Assembly: GCF_028198165.1 (NCBI RefSeq)
Contig: NZ_CP116339.1
Span: 1,283,001-1,347,000, forward strand
Length of the DNA: 64,000 nt
Source: Pseudoxanthomonas sp. JBR18
Lineage (GTDB): Bacteria; Pseudomonadota; Gammaproteobacteria; Xanthomonadales; Xanthomonadaceae
Direction of reading: 5' to 3'
Part shown: positions 44,605-54,315 of the stretch, in pieces
Numbering within the stretch: position 1 is the stretch's first letter
Layout of the letters: every line of letters starts with the position of its first letter
Notes under the pieces: model-generated
Database searches by the model: none
What the model was told of the DNA's origin: nothing
The model's input: only the letters and a program-made list of their open reading frames with translations
Made by a program: the position numbers and the translations under genes

Positions 44605-44778
44605 TCAGGTGACCTTCTTGAAGACCGTCACGCCGAGCACGAGCAGGATCACGGCGATGATGATGAACGCCCAGAACAGGAACTTGGCGATGGCAAACGC
44701 GCCGCCGGCAACGCCGCCGAAGCCGAGCACGCCGGCAATGACGCCGATGATGGCGAAGATGAGAGCCCACTTGAGCAT
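44605..44778 (-). CDS. DUF1328 small membrane protein (YtjA family)
   Basis: 57 aa: MLKWALIFAIIGVIAGVLGF, then GGVAGGAFAIAKFLF and a second helix ending VTVFKKVT. This is the full-length DUF1328/YtjA pattern of two membrane helices. Function unknown; such genes are often stress-induced. It is shorter than usual ORF-calling thresholds but unmistakable. Confidence 0.9.
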   Translation of the reverse strand: MLKWALIFAIIGVIAGVLGFGGVAGGAFAIAKFLFWAFIIIAVILLVLGVTVFKKVT

Positions 44779-44857
44779 GATGTCTCCAGATGTCGAGTCG
44801 TTGCCCCGAGGCTAGGCGCGTGCGGGTGACGCGCCTGTCACGTTGATCGGCGACCGC

Positions 44858-45784
44858 TCACGGCATCGGCAGCTTGAACACCTGGTCGGCCGCGCGCATG
44901 GCGGCGATGAAGTGGCGCAGCTTGGCCGGCTGGTAGCGCGCATACGGATAGACCACATGCACCGGCAGCGGCGCCGGGCGCCAGTCCGGGACCAGGTGCA
45001 GCAGCCGGCCCTGGGCGATGTCCTCGGCCACCACCCAGGCCGAGACCATCGCCGCGCCCAGTCCAGCCAGCGCCGCCTCGCGCAGAGGATAGAGGCTGTC
45101 GGTGCTCAGGCGGGGGCGGATCGGGAAGCGCGCCACGCGCCCGTCCCCACCTTCCTGCAGGACCACCTCGTTGCGATAGAAGGTCTGCATCGCCAGCCAT
45201 GGCAGGGTGGCGAGCGCCTCGGGCGTGGTCGGCCTGGGGCGGCCTTCCAGTAGGCTGGGCGCTGCCACCACCACGCGCGGGACCTGGCCGATGCGCGAGG
45301 CCACTACGCCATCGCCAGGCAGTTCGCCCACGCGGATGGCGCAATCGATGCCCTCGGCGATGAAGTCGGGGTTGCGGTCGTGCAGCAGCCATTCCACCGA
45401 GACCTGCGGCCAGCGGCGCAGGTAGTCGGTCAACGGCACCACCAGCTGCGACTGGCCGAAGGCGTGCGGGGCTACCACGCGCAGCAGGCCCTGCGGCTCG
45501 TCCTCGCGTCCGCGCAACCCGTCCTCCATCGCCTGCCAGCGCGGCAGCAGCTCGCTGGCCTGCTCGTAGCAGCGGCGGCCGTCCTCGGTCAGGGTCATGG
45601 CGTGGGTGGACCGGCGCAGCAGGCGCAGGCCGAGGAACTGCTCCAACATCTTGAGCCGCCGACTGACCGTGGGCTGGGTCGTGCCCAGCTGGGTGGCCGC
45701 GGCCGAGAGACTGCCGGCCTCGACGATGCGCACGAAGGTCTGCATCAGGGCCAGGCGATCGACGCTCAGGGCAGGCTCTTTCAT
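44858..45784 (-). CDS. LysR family transcriptional regulator
   Basis: 308 aa. N-terminal winged helix (MQTFVRIVEAGSLSAAATQLGTTQPTVSRRLKMLEQFLGLRLLRRS) and a C-terminal periplasmic-binding-like effector domain (VSVEWLLHD, GIDCAIRVGELPG, GLGAAMVSAWVV). ATG at 45784 gives the usual length. It is divergent from an MFS exporter, which it probably controls; the 72-bp gap should hold the operator. Confidence 0.93.
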   Translation of the reverse strand: MKEPALSVDRLALMQTFVRIVEAGSLSAAATQLGTTQPTVSRRLKMLEQFLGLRLLRRSTHAMTLTEDGRRCYEQASELLPRWQAMEDGLRGREDEPQGLLRVVAPHAFGQSQLVVPLTDYLRRWPQVSVEWLLHDRNPDFIAEGIDCAIRVGELPGDGVVASRIGQVPRVVVAAPSLLEGRPRPTTPEALATLPWLAMQTFYRNEVVLQEGGDGRVARFPIRPRLSTDSLYPLREAALAGLGAAMVSAWVVAEDIAQGRLLHLVPDWRPAPLPVHVVYPYARYQPAKLRHFIAAMRAADQVFKLPMP

Positions 45785-45856
45785 ACGTGCTGCGTATAAA
45801 ACTTGTCCGGCCGGCGAGGCTACCACGCTCTCAGAACCAAGATCAGACTGCGCGCC

Positions 45857-47140
45857 ATGCTTTCCACCGTGCTGGAAACCCCCATGTCCGCCATGCATAT
45901 AACGAATACCCATCCGGACGGCCTGCCGCGCTCCCTGATCCTGCTGCTGGCCATCGGCGCCGGCGTGGCCGTCGCCTCGCTCTATTACAGCCAGCCGATG
46001 CTGGAAGTGATCGCGCGCGACCTGCGCGTGCCGGCTTCCGCCGCCGGGCTGCTGCCCATGCTCAACCAGCTCGGCTATGCGCTGGGCATCGCCCTGCTCG
46101 CCCCACTGGGCGACCGCTACGACCGGCGCCGGGTGATCCTGGCCAAATCCGCCCTGCTTGCCCTGGCCCTGCTGGCCAGCGCCTGGGCCGGCGGCCTGAC
46201 CTGGCTGCTGGTCGCCGGGCTGGCCACCGGACTGGTGGCCACGCTGGCCCAGGACATCGTGCCGGCCGCCGCGGTGCTGGCTCCGCCGGCGCACCGCGGC
46301 CGCATCGTCGGCACGGTGATGACCGGCCTGTTGCTGGGCATCCTGCTCTCGCGCGTGGCCAGTGGACTGATCGCCGAACACTTGGGCTGGCGCGCGGTCT
46401 ACCTGGTGGCCACCGCGCTGGTGCTGGGCGTGGGCGTGGCCGCCTGGCGCGCGCTGCCGGCCTTCGCACCGACCACCCACCTGGGCTACGGCGCGCTGTT
46501 GCGCTCGCTGGGCACGCTGTGGAAGCGGCACCCGGCGCTGCGCCGGGCGACGCTGGCCCAGGCGCTGCTGTCGGTCGGCTTCAGCGCGTTCTGGTCGACC
46601 CTGGCGGTGATGCTGGCCCAGCCGCCGCTGCAACTGGGCAGCACGGTCGCCGGTGCCTTCGGCCTGGCCGGGGCGGTGGGCGCGATCGCCGCGCCGCTGG
46701 CCGGTCGCCTGGCCGACCGTCGCGGTCCGGGCTTCGTCACCCGCGCCGGCGCGGGCCTGGCGGTGGCCTCCTTCGCCAGCCTGGCGCTGATGCCGACCCT
46801 GTCGGTGCACGGACAGCTGGCCCTGCTGGTCGTGGCGACGATTGGCTTCGACCTGGGCGTGCAGGCCACGTTGGTCTCGCACCAGACCATCTACTACGGG
46901 CTGGATCCCGATGCCCGCAGCCGCCTCAATGCGGTGTTCTTCACCGGGGTGTTCATCGGCATGGCCACCGGCGCGGCGCTGGGCGCCTGGGCGCTGGCCC
47001 AGGCCGGCTGGATGGGCGTGGTCGGCCTGGCCACCCTGACCTCGCTGGCGGCCCTGGGCGTGCGCCTGTGGCCGCCGATGCGCGGGACCGGCGCACTCAA
47101 CGGAAGAACTGACTCGGCGTCTGTCCGAAACGGCGCTTGA
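45857..47140 (+). CDS. MFS transporter
   Basis: 427 aa, 12 predicted membrane helices. SLYYSQPMLEVIARDL, the loop 2-3 signature GDRYDRRRV and GRIVGTVMTGLLLGILLSRV place it in the DHA/YnfM-like branch of drug or metabolite exporters. ATG at 45857 is taken; 45884 is a possible shorter start. The 3' end overlaps the converging AraC gene by 44 bases. Confidence 0.88.
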   Translation: MLSTVLETPMSAMHITNTHPDGLPRSLILLLAIGAGVAVASLYYSQPMLEVIARDLRVPASAAGLLPMLNQLGYALGIALLAPLGDRYDRRRVILAKSALLALALLASAWAGGLTWLLVAGLATGLVATLAQDIVPAAAVLAPPAHRGRIVGTVMTGLLLGILLSRVASGLIAEHLGWRAVYLVATALVLGVGVAAWRALPAFAPTTHLGYGALLRSLGTLWKRHPALRRATLAQALLSVGFSAFWSTLAVMLAQPPLQLGSTVAGAFGLAGAVGAIAAPLAGRLADRRGPGFVTRAGAGLAVASFASLALMPTLSVHGQLALLVVATIGFDLGVQATLVSHQTIYYGLDPDARSRLNAVFFTGVFIGMATGAALGAWALAQAGWMGVVGLATLTSLAALGVRLWPPMRGTGALNGRTDSASVRNGA

Positions 47141-47894
47141 ACATGGTCGCGAACGCGCTGGGGCTGTCATAGCCCAGCGCCAGCGCGACATCTATCACCT
47201 TCTCGCCGACGGCCAGGCGTTCCAGCGCGCGCAACAGCCGCGCCTGCTGGCGCCACTGGCCGAAGGTCATGCCGAACTCGCGCGCACACAGGCGCTGGAT
47301 AGTCTTGACGTCGACCTTCAGGCGCGCGGCCCAGTCCTGCAGGGTGGAGGCATCGTCGGGCCGTTGTTCCAGGCGCCTGCCGATGGTGCGCAGGCGCGCA
47401 TCGCGCGGTTCGGGCAGGTGCAGCGGCAGCACCGGCAGGGTCTGCAGCTCGTCCAGGATCAGGCGCATCAGCCGGCCGTCACGTGAGTCCGTCGGGTACG
47501 GCTGCGGCACCTCCGCCGCGGCGTGGATCAAGGCGGCCAGCAGCGGCGTCACCGACACCGTCGACGGGCCCGCCGGCGGCTGCGAGATCGCGCCGGGCAC
47601 GATGTACAGGCTGCGCATGCGCACCAGGCCGATGCAGTGCACGACATGACCCATGCCCGCCGGCATCCACAGCGCGCGCGTGCTTGGCACCACCCAGCGT
47701 CCGGTGCCCGCGCGCACCACCAACACGCCGCCCTCGGCATAGACCAGCTGGTGGCGGTCCGGGTGGTGGTGCAGGCCGATCACCGTGTCCGGCGCGTAGT
47801 CGCGCGCCTTGCAGTACACCGGCACGTCCGGGCCAGCGGGCAGGTGCTTGGCCGCCCCCGCCGAGATGCCAATGTCCTTTTTGCGGGATGTCAT
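47097..47894 (-). CDS. AraC family regulator with cupin sensor domain
   Basis: 265 aa from ATG at 47894 (the frame opens at 47942). N-terminal cupin-like domain (GLHHHPDRHQLVYAEGGVLVV, MPAGMGHVV) and C-terminal double helix-turn-helix (DWAARLKVDVKTIQRLCAREFGMTF and IDVALALGYDSPSAFATMFKRRFGQTPSQFF). Divergent from the Fsr-type exporter, a likely target. Confidence 0.9.
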   Translation of the reverse strand: MTSRKKDIGISAGAAKHLPAGPDVPVYCKARDYAPDTVIGLHHHPDRHQLVYAEGGVLVVRAGTGRWVVPSTRALWMPAGMGHVVHCIGLVRMRSLYIVPGAISQPPAGPSTVSVTPLLAALIHAAAEVPQPYPTDSRDGRLMRLILDELQTLPVLPLHLPEPRDARLRTIGRRLEQRPDDASTLQDWAARLKVDVKTIQRLCAREFGMTFGQWRQQARLLRALERLAVGEKVIDVALALGYDSPSAFATMFKRRFGQTPSQFFR

Positions 47895-47969
47895 GACCAG
47901 ATCGCGCGGGAAGGGCTTTGTGGGCGACTCTAGCATGCGCACCGACCTCGCCCGAACGCGCCACCCGCC

Positions 47970-49187
47970 ATGTCGTCCACCGCCTCGCCCCTGCCCGCCG
48001 CGTCCACCCCGTCACGCCCTCCGGTGGCCGTGGGCGTGCTCGCCGCGATCACCAGCTCGCACCTGGTCAACGACATGATGCAGTCGCTGATCCTGGCGCT
48101 GTATCCCATCCTCAAGGGCCAGTTCCAGCTCAGCTTCGCCCAGGTCGGGCTGATCACGCTGACCTACCAGCTGACCGCTTCGCTGTTCCAGCCGCTGATC
48201 GGCCTGCGCACCGACCGCAAGCCGGCGCCGTACTCGCTGCCGATGGGCATGGGCTCGACCCTGTGCGGGCTGTTGCTGCTGGCCTACGCGCCCAACTTCG
48301 CGATGGTGTTGTGCGCGGCGATGCTGGTCGGCATCGGCTCGGCGGTGTTCCATCCCGAATCATCGCGCATCGCGCGGCTCGCCTCGGGCGGGCGCCACGG
48401 GCTGTCGCAGTCGGTGTTCCAGGTCGGCGGCAACACCGGCACCGCGATCGGCCCGCTGATCGCCGCGGCGGTGATCGTGCCCAACGGCCGCAGCAGCGTG
48501 GCGTGGTTCGCCGGCGCGGCGCTGATCGGCATCGGGCTGCTCAGCTATGTCAGCCGCTGGTATCGGCAGCATCTGGCCCTGCATGCCGGCTCCCGGAAGA
48601 CCGTCGCGCACAGCGAGGCCCCCGCGCTGCCGACGCGCACCGTGGCCTGGGTGGTGGCCGTGCTGCTGGTGCTGATCTTCAGCAAGTACTTCTACATCGC
48701 GGGCCTGAGCAGTTACTACACCTTCTACCTGATCCAGAAATTCCACGTCTCGGTGCCCAGCGCGCAGCTGCATCTGTTCAGCTTCCTGCTGGCCTCGGCA
48801 GCGGGCACGCTGATCGGTGGGCCGGTCGGCGACCGCATCGGCCGCAAGCCGGTGATCTGGACCTCAATCCTGGGCGTGGCGCCGTTCGCGCTGGCGCTGC
48901 CCTACGCCAACCTGGGCTGGACCACGGTGCTGACGATGATCATCGGCTTCGTGCTGTCCTCGGCGTTCTCGGCCATCCTGGTCTACGCGCAGGAGCTGAT
49001 GCCCCACCGCATCGGCACGGTGTCCGGCCTGTTCTTCGGATTCGCCTTCGGCATGGGCGGCCTGGGCGCGGCGGTGCTGGGCGTGCTGGCCGACCACACC
49101 AGCATCTTCCGGGTGTACCAAGTCATTTCGTTCCTGCCGCTGCTGGGGATCGTGGCGGCCTTTCTGCCCAATCGGCGCCATCCCTGA
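47970..49187 (+). CDS. fsr: fosmidomycin-resistance-type MFS transporter
   Basis: 405 aa, 12 membrane helices. SHLVNDMMQSLILALYPILK, PLIGLRTDRKPAPYSLPMGM, GSAVFHPESSRIARLASGG and SVFQVGGNTGTAIGPL are diagnostic of the Fsr exporter family. Adjacent AraC regulator reads away from it, with 75 bp between starts. Confidence 0.9.
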   Translation: MSSTASPLPAASTPSRPPVAVGVLAAITSSHLVNDMMQSLILALYPILKGQFQLSFAQVGLITLTYQLTASLFQPLIGLRTDRKPAPYSLPMGMGSTLCGLLLLAYAPNFAMVLCAAMLVGIGSAVFHPESSRIARLASGGRHGLSQSVFQVGGNTGTAIGPLIAAAVIVPNGRSSVAWFAGAALIGIGLLSYVSRWYRQHLALHAGSRKTVAHSEAPALPTRTVAWVVAVLLVLIFSKYFYIAGLSSYYTFYLIQKFHVSVPSAQLHLFSFLLASAAGTLIGGPVGDRIGRKPVIWTSILGVAPFALALPYANLGWTTVLTMIIGFVLSSAFSAILVYAQELMPHRIGTVSGLFFGFAFGMGGLGAAVLGVLADHTSIFRVYQVISFLPLLGIVAAFLPNRRHP

Positions 49188-49218
49188 GCCGATCAAAACC
49201 TGGCGCGCGTGCAAACGC

Positions 49219-49572
49219 CTACCGCGAGCCCACGACGTTCATCAGCAACACCAGGATCAACGCAAGCGCGACCAGCAGCACGGACAACCACAGTCCGAGG
49301 CCCGATCGCCGGGTCCGCGGATCCGCGTGACCCAGCAGGCCTGGCGCTGCAGGCGGTCCAGGCCTGGTGGCGTCTCCCGGGTGAGCGGGCAACGACAAGG
49401 TCAGTTGCGCGAGCCGAGCCACGTAGCGGTCGGCGAAGGCGATCTGCTCGGCTTCGGGCAGATGCTGGACGGCGGCCTCCAGCGCGCGACCCGCCTGCCG
49501 CAGCATCCGGTCCTGCGGACCAGCGAATTGGCGCGCGTGCTGTTCTGCCAGCTGTTCCGTATCGGGTGTCAT
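49219..49572 (-). CDS. tail-anchored protein of unknown function
   Basis: 117 aa. Soluble N-terminal helices (LRQAGRALEAAVQHLPEAEQIAFADRYVARLAQL), a Pro-rich linker and one C-terminal membrane helix LGLWLSVLLVALALILVLLM. No family recognised. Convergent with fsr, divergent from tex. Confidence 0.6.
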   Translation of the reverse strand: MTPDTEQLAEQHARQFAGPQDRMLRQAGRALEAAVQHLPEAEQIAFADRYVARLAQLTLSLPAHPGDATRPGPPAAPGLLGHADPRTRRSGLGLWLSVLLVALALILVLLMNVVGSR

Positions 49573-49755
49573 GGCGACGTCCTGTCGGTGGTGATGCCCG
49601 CGGCGGCCGACGCCCTTGGGCGCTCGATCTTCTAGCAGCGGCCAGGCATGGCGTCAAACCGCCGTCTGCCCTCGCGCAGTGAAAGTCAACGGCTTGGACT
49701 GGCGCACGCAGGACGCCACAATCGCCGGCCCTGTAGTCCCGATTGAACCCAACGC

Positions 49756-52119
49756 ATGGCAGAACTCTCCGCGGCGCTTGCGCGCCAGATCGCCCAGACC
49801 ATCGCCGATGAGATCGGCGCCCAGGCCGCGCAGGCGCTGGCCGCCATCGCCCTGCTGGATGAAGGCGCCACGGTGCCGTTCATCGCGCGCTACCGCAAGG
49901 AAGTCACCGGCGGCCTGGACGATACCCAGCTGCGCAACCTGGAAACGCGCCTGGTCTACCTGCGCGAACTGGAAGACCGTCGCGCCGCGATCCTGTCCAG
50001 CATCGAGGAGCAGGGCAAGCTCACCGACGAACTGCGCGGCGACATCCTGGCCGCCGACAGCAAGTCGCGCCTGGAAGATCTCTACCTGCCCTACAAGCCC
50101 AAGCGCCGCACCCGCGCGCAGATCGCGCGTGAAGCCGGGCTGGAACCGCTGGCCGATGGCCTGCTGGAAGATCCGACCCGCGTGCCGGAGGAATTCGCCA
50201 CCGGCTTTGTCGATGCCGACAAGGGCGTGGCCGATGCCAAGGCGGCGCTGGAGGGCGCGCGCGCGATCCTGATGGAACGCTGGGGCGAGGACGCCGCGCT
50301 GCTGGGTGAGCTGCGCAGCTGGCTGGACGCCAACGGCGTGATCCGCGCCAAGGTGGTGGAAGGCAAGGAAGAAGCCGGCGCCAAGTACCGCGACTACTTC
50401 GACCACAGCGAGGCGCTGGCCAAGATTCCCTCGCATCGGCTGCTGGCGCTGTTCCGCGCGCGCCGCGAGGAATTTATCCAGCTCGAACTCGACCCGGGCA
50501 GCGACGTCGATGCCGGCAATGCCTACGCAGAAGGGCGCATCGCCCTGGCCGCCGGCATCCGCCCGCAGGGTCGCCCCTCCGACGCCTGGCTGTCGCAGGC
50601 CTGCCGCCTGACCTGGCGCGCCAAACTGCACCTGCACCTGATGCTGGACCTGTTCAACCAGGCGCGCGAGAAGGCCGAGGGCGAGGCCATCGAGGTGTTC
50701 GGCGACAACCTCAAGGACCTGCTGCTGGCCGCGCCGGCCGGCCCCAAGACCGTGCTCGGCCTGGACCCGGGCATCCGCACCGGCTGCAAGATCGCCGTGG
50801 TCGATGCCACCGGCAAGCTGGTGGCCACCGACACCATCTACCCGCACGAACCCAAGCGCCAGTGGGACCAGTCGCTGCACACGCTCAAGCGCCTGTGCGA
50901 GCAGCACAACGTGGCGCTGATCGCCATCGGCAACGGCACCGCCAGTCGCGAGACCGACAAGCTGGCCGGTGAGGTCATCAAGGCCTGCAACAATCCGGCC
51001 TTGCAGAAGATCGTGGTCAGCGAGGCCGGGGCGTCGGTGTACTCGGCCTCGGAAACGGCGGCCAAGGAATTCCCGAACCTGGACGTCTCCATCCGCGGCG
51101 CGGTCTCCATCGCGCGCCGCCTGCAGGATCCGCTGGCCGAACTGGTGAAGATCGAGCCGAAGGCGATCGGCGTGGGCCAGTACCAGCACGACGTGGACCA
51201 GTTCCGTCTCGCGCGGGCGCTGGATGCCAAGGTCGAGGACTGCGTGAATGCCGTGGGCGTGGATGTGAATACCGCCTCGGCCGCGCTGCTCACGCGCGTG
51301 TCCGGCCTGTCATCGACGGTCGCCGAAAACATCGTGGTCTATCGCGACCAACATGGCCCCTACCCCACGCGCAAGGCGCTGCTGAAGGTGCCGCGCCTGG
51401 GCGAGAAGACCTTCGAGCAATGCGCGGGCTTCCTGCGCATCAGCGATGGCGAGGAGCCGCTGGATGCGTCCTCGGTGCATCCGGAGGCCTATCCGGTGGT
51501 CGAGCGCATCCTCAAGGAAGCCAACGGCAAGGGCGTCAAGCAGATCATCGGCGATACCGCCTTCCTGCGCGGGCTCAAGGCCGAGCGCCTGACCGACGAA
51601 AAATTCGGCGTGCCCACCGTGCGCGACATCCTCAAGGAACTGGAAAAGCCCGGCCGCGACCCGCGTCCTGAGTTCAAGGCCGCCCGCTTCGCCGAGGGCG
51701 TGGAGGACATCAAGGACCTGCGCGAAGGGATGATCCTGGAAGGCGTGGTGAGCAACGTGGCCGCCTTCGGTGCGTTCGTCGACATCGGCGTGCACCAAGA
51801 TGGCCTGGTCCACATCTCCGCGCTGTCGGACACCTACGTCAAGGATCCGCGCGAGGTGGTCAAGGCAGGCGACATCGTCAAGGTGAAGGTCCTGGAGGTC
51901 GACGTGGCGCGCAAGCGCATCGCCCTGACCCGCCGCCTGGATGACGTGCCCGGCGCGCCGTCCGCGCGCGACGAGCGCAATGCGGGCGGGCGCGGCAACG
52001 GTCCACGCGGCGATCGTGGCAGCCGTCCCGGTGGCGGTGGTGCCCGTCCGCCCAAGCCCAGCGCCCCGCCGGCCGACAACGCGCTCGCCGCCGCCTTCGC
52101 CCGCGCGCGCGGCAAGTAA
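49756..52119 (+). CDS. tex: Tex family RNA-binding protein
   Basis: 787 aa. N-terminal Tex domain ([24 protein letters not shown]), the YqgF-like RNase H fold ([18 protein letters not shown]), a helix-hairpin-helix region ([23 protein letters not shown]) and a C-terminal S1 domain ([27 protein letters not shown]) with a Gly/Arg-rich tail. Bacterial relative of Spt6, affecting transcription and toxin expression. Confidence 0.95.
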   Translation: MAELSAALARQIAQTIADEIGAQAAQALAAIALLDEGATVPFIARYRKEVTGGLDDTQLRNLETRLVYLRELEDRRAAILSSIEEQGKLTDELRGDILAADSKSRLEDLYLPYKPKRRTRAQIAREAGLEPLADGLLEDPTRVPEEFATGFVDADKGVADAKAALEGARAILMERWGEDAALLGELRSWLDANGVIRAKVVEGKEEAGAKYRDYFDHSEALAKIPSHRLLALFRARREEFIQLELDPGSDVDAGNAYAEGRIALAAGIRPQGRPSDAWLSQACRLTWRAKLHLHLMLDLFNQAREKAEGEAIEVFGDNLKDLLLAAPAGPKTVLGLDPGIRTGCKIAVVDATGKLVATDTIYPHEPKRQWDQSLHTLKRLCEQHNVALIAIGNGTASRETDKLAGEVIKACNNPALQKIVVSEAGASVYSASETAAKEFPNLDVSIRGAVSIARRLQDPLAELVKIEPKAIGVGQYQHDVDQFRLARALDAKVEDCVNAVGVDVNTASAALLTRVSGLSSTVAENIVVYRDQHGPYPTRKALLKVPRLGEKTFEQCAGFLRISDGEEPLDASSVHPEAYPVVERILKEANGKGVKQIIGDTAFLRGLKAERLTDEKFGVPTVRDILKELEKPGRDPRPEFKAARFAEGVEDIKDLREGMILEGVVSNVAAFGAFVDIGVHQDGLVHISALSDTYVKDPREVVKAGDIVKVKVLEVDVARKRIALTRRLDDVPGAPSARDERNAGGRGNGPRGDRGSRPGGGGARPPKPSAPPADNALAAAFARARGK

Positions 52120-52182
52120 GGACGCTCCCAGGCATTGCGGCGCCCCGCGTTGCGGGCGCGCCGCGACGGCCGCGCGGCGGCG

Positions 52183-53136
52183 CTACAGGTCCAGCACCAG
52201 GCGTGCGCTGCGGGCGCGCGAGCAGCACAGCGTTATCTGGTCGTTGCGCGCGTGCTCGTCCGCCGACAGGAACTGATCGCGGTGGTCCGGCGTTCCCTCC
52301 AGGACGGCCGTCACGCAGGTCCCGCAGATGCCCTGCTCGCAGGACACCGGGACGAACACACCCGCCTCGTCCAGCACCTGGGCGATGCTGCGCCCCGGCG
52401 GGATGGTATGGACCTCTCCAGAACTGGCGACCTGGACCTCAAAGGATTGCTCCCCGGCGTCCACCGGTGACGGCGCGGCGCTGAAGTATTCGCGGTGCAG
52501 ACGCGCCGGGTCCCAGCCGGACGCCTCGGCCGCCTGGAACACGTGGTCGATGAAGCCGGCCGGGCCACAGACATACAGATGGGCTCCGTCCGGCGCGGCG
52601 GCCAGGGCCTGGGCCACGTCCAGGCGCAGATGCGCGGGACCATCGTCGAAATGCAGGTGGACCCGATCGCCCCAGGGCGCCGCGCGCAGACGTTCCAGGA
52701 AGGCGGCCCGGCCGGGCCCGCGCGCACTGTAGTGCAGCTCGAAGGAACGACCGTTGCGTGCAAGGTGCTCGGCCATGGCGATCAGTGGCGTGATGCCGAT
52801 GCCGCCGGCGAACAACAGGCTGTAGGCAGGCGCTGGGTGCAGGGCAAACAGGTTGCGCGGCGCGCTGATGGTCAGCACGCCGCCCTCGGCCAGGGCATGC
52901 ATGGCCTCCGAGCCGCCGCGCGATGCGGATTCGCGCAGCACGCAGATCAGGTAGCGATGGGTCTCGTGTGGCGCGTTGCAGAGCGAGTACTGGCGGGTCA
53001 GCTTGCCCGGCAGCTGCACGTCGATGTGCGCACCGGCCTCGAAAGTGGGCAATGCGCCACCGTCCGTGCGCCGCAACTCGAAGCTGCGCAGGTGTTCGCC
53101 CTCCTCGCGCACGGCGACCACCTGCACCTCGATCAT
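52183..53136 (-). CDS. vanB: vanillate O-demethylase reductase subunit
   Basis: 317 aa. FAD/FMN-binding ferredoxin reductase domain (RQYSLCNAP), NAD-binding LLFAGGIGITPLIAMA and YVCGPAGFI, and a C-terminal plant-type 2Fe-2S ferredoxin (SCEQGICGTCVTAVLEG plus CC). It passes electrons from NADH to VanA. Its ATG overlaps the vanA stop (53133-53136). The long open frame over both genes is not real. Confidence 0.93.
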   Translation of the reverse strand: MIEVQVVAVREEGEHLRSFELRRTDGGALPTFEAGAHIDVQLPGKLTRQYSLCNAPHETHRYLICVLRESASRGGSEAMHALAEGGVLTISAPRNLFALHPAPAYSLLFAGGIGITPLIAMAEHLARNGRSFELHYSARGPGRAAFLERLRAAPWGDRVHLHFDDGPAHLRLDVAQALAAAPDGAHLYVCGPAGFIDHVFQAAEASGWDPARLHREYFSAAPSPVDAGEQSFEVQVASSGEVHTIPPGRSIAQVLDEAGVFVPVSCEQGICGTCVTAVLEGTPDHRDQFLSADEHARNDQITLCCSRARSARLVLDL

Positions 53137-54182
53137 GCCGCGGCCTCGGCGCCGACGGCGCGCTCGGCCGCCAGCAGGCGGTCGATGATGCGGCGCGACT
53201 GCACCCCCCCCGCATCGATATTGAGCTTGAGCAGCGCGCGTTCGGGGTGTTCCAGCAAATTCTGCTGCTGGCGTTCCAGCATCTCCAGGTCCTCGGCGAA
53301 GATCTTGCCCTGGCCCTCGCGGATGCTGGCGGTGAGTTCGGCGTCGTCGGGCCGGAAGTTGCGGGCCATGCCCCAGAAGTACCAGTGCGAGGTCTCGGTC
53401 TCCGGCGTGATGAAGTCCACCACGATGCTGCTGACCTTCTTTTCGGCCGGTGCGTCGTAGCCGCCGTGGCCCGCATGGGCGACGCCCACTTCGATCAGGA
53501 CGTGGCTGGGCGGGGTGAAGCGGCAGATCTGCCAGCGATCCACCGGCACATCGTCCGCCAGTCCATTGCCACGTAACGCCATCCGCCAGAACGGCGGCGC
53601 GGCGATGTTGTCCATGAAGCGGCTGGTCACGACCTGCTCGCCCTCCATGCGCGTCTTGACCGGCGCCTCGTCGATCTCCTTCTGGCCGATGCTGCTGGCG
53701 TGGACATAGGTCTCGTGGGTCAGGTCCATGAGGTTGTCCACCATCAGGCGGTAGTCGGACCTGATGTGGTACATGCCGCCGCCATAGGCCCAGTCGGCAC
53801 GCTCTGCCCATTCCAGGTGATGCAGCTTGGCCGGATCGGCCAGGGCCGCCTCCCCCGGCCACACCCACACGAACCCGTAGCGTTCGATCACCGGATAGGC
53901 CTTGTTGCAGGGGAACCCCTGGACGCGCTGGCCCGGCATGGAGACCGGCTTGCCATCCCCGCCCATCACCAGTCCGTGGTAGCCGCAGACCAGGTGGCCG
54001 TCCTGTATGAAACCCAGCGACAGCGGCGCGCCACGGTGCGGGCAGAAATCCTCGACCGCCTGCACCGCAGCATCGGCGCCCCGGAAAAAGACGATCTTTT
54101 CCCCGCAGATCCGGCGACCGAGTGGCTTGTCGGCCAGTTCGTCGGGCATGCAGGCCACGTACCACGCGTTCTTGGGAAACAT
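53133..54182 (-). CDS. vanA: vanillate O-demethylase oxygenase subunit
   Basis: 349 aa Rieske non-heme iron oxygenase. Rieske ligands CPHRGAPLSLG and CGYHG, mononuclear iron site NLMDLTHETYVH (Asn/Asp-His-His). It demethylates vanillate to protocatechuate, releasing formaldehyde. First gene of vanAB, under two VanR-type operators. Confidence 0.94.
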   Translation of the reverse strand: MFPKNAWYVACMPDELADKPLGRRICGEKIVFFRGADAAVQAVEDFCPHRGAPLSLGFIQDGHLVCGYHGLVMGGDGKPVSMPGQRVQGFPCNKAYPVIERYGFVWVWPGEAALADPAKLHHLEWAERADWAYGGGMYHIRSDYRLMVDNLMDLTHETYVHASSIGQKEIDEAPVKTRMEGEQVVTSRFMDNIAAPPFWRMALRGNGLADDVPVDRWQICRFTPPSHVLIEVGVAHAGHGGYDAPAEKKVSSIVVDFITPETETSHWYFWGMARNFRPDDAELTASIREGQGKIFAEDLEMLERQQQNLLEHPERALLKLNIDAGGVQSRRIIDRLLAAERAVGAEAAA

Positions 54183-54222
54183 CGACGGCGTCCTCTACTG
54201 GTTCGATCACTGCGCCGCACTT

Positions 54223-54236
54223 TATTGGATCCAATA
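54223..54236. promoter_or_regulatory. VanR-type operator 1
   Basis: TATTGGATCCAATA, a perfect palindrome 41 bp upstream of the vanA start. Contains ATTGGATCCAAT, the operator sequence known for VanR of Caulobacter. Confidence 0.85.
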
Positions 54237-54274
54237 TCGCGGGTAATCATCCTTTGGTCTAAGGAATTTGGATA

Positions 54275-54288
54275 TTTTGGATCCAAAA
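54275..54288. promoter_or_regulatory. VanR-type operator 2
   Basis: TTTTGGATCCAAAA, a second perfect palindrome with the same TTGGATCCAA core, centred 52 bp from operator 1 (about five helical turns). It lies on the vanR side and probably gives autoregulation. Confidence 0.8.
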
Positions 54289-54315
54289 CACCCCCAGCGA
54301 AGCGCTGTGCTTAAG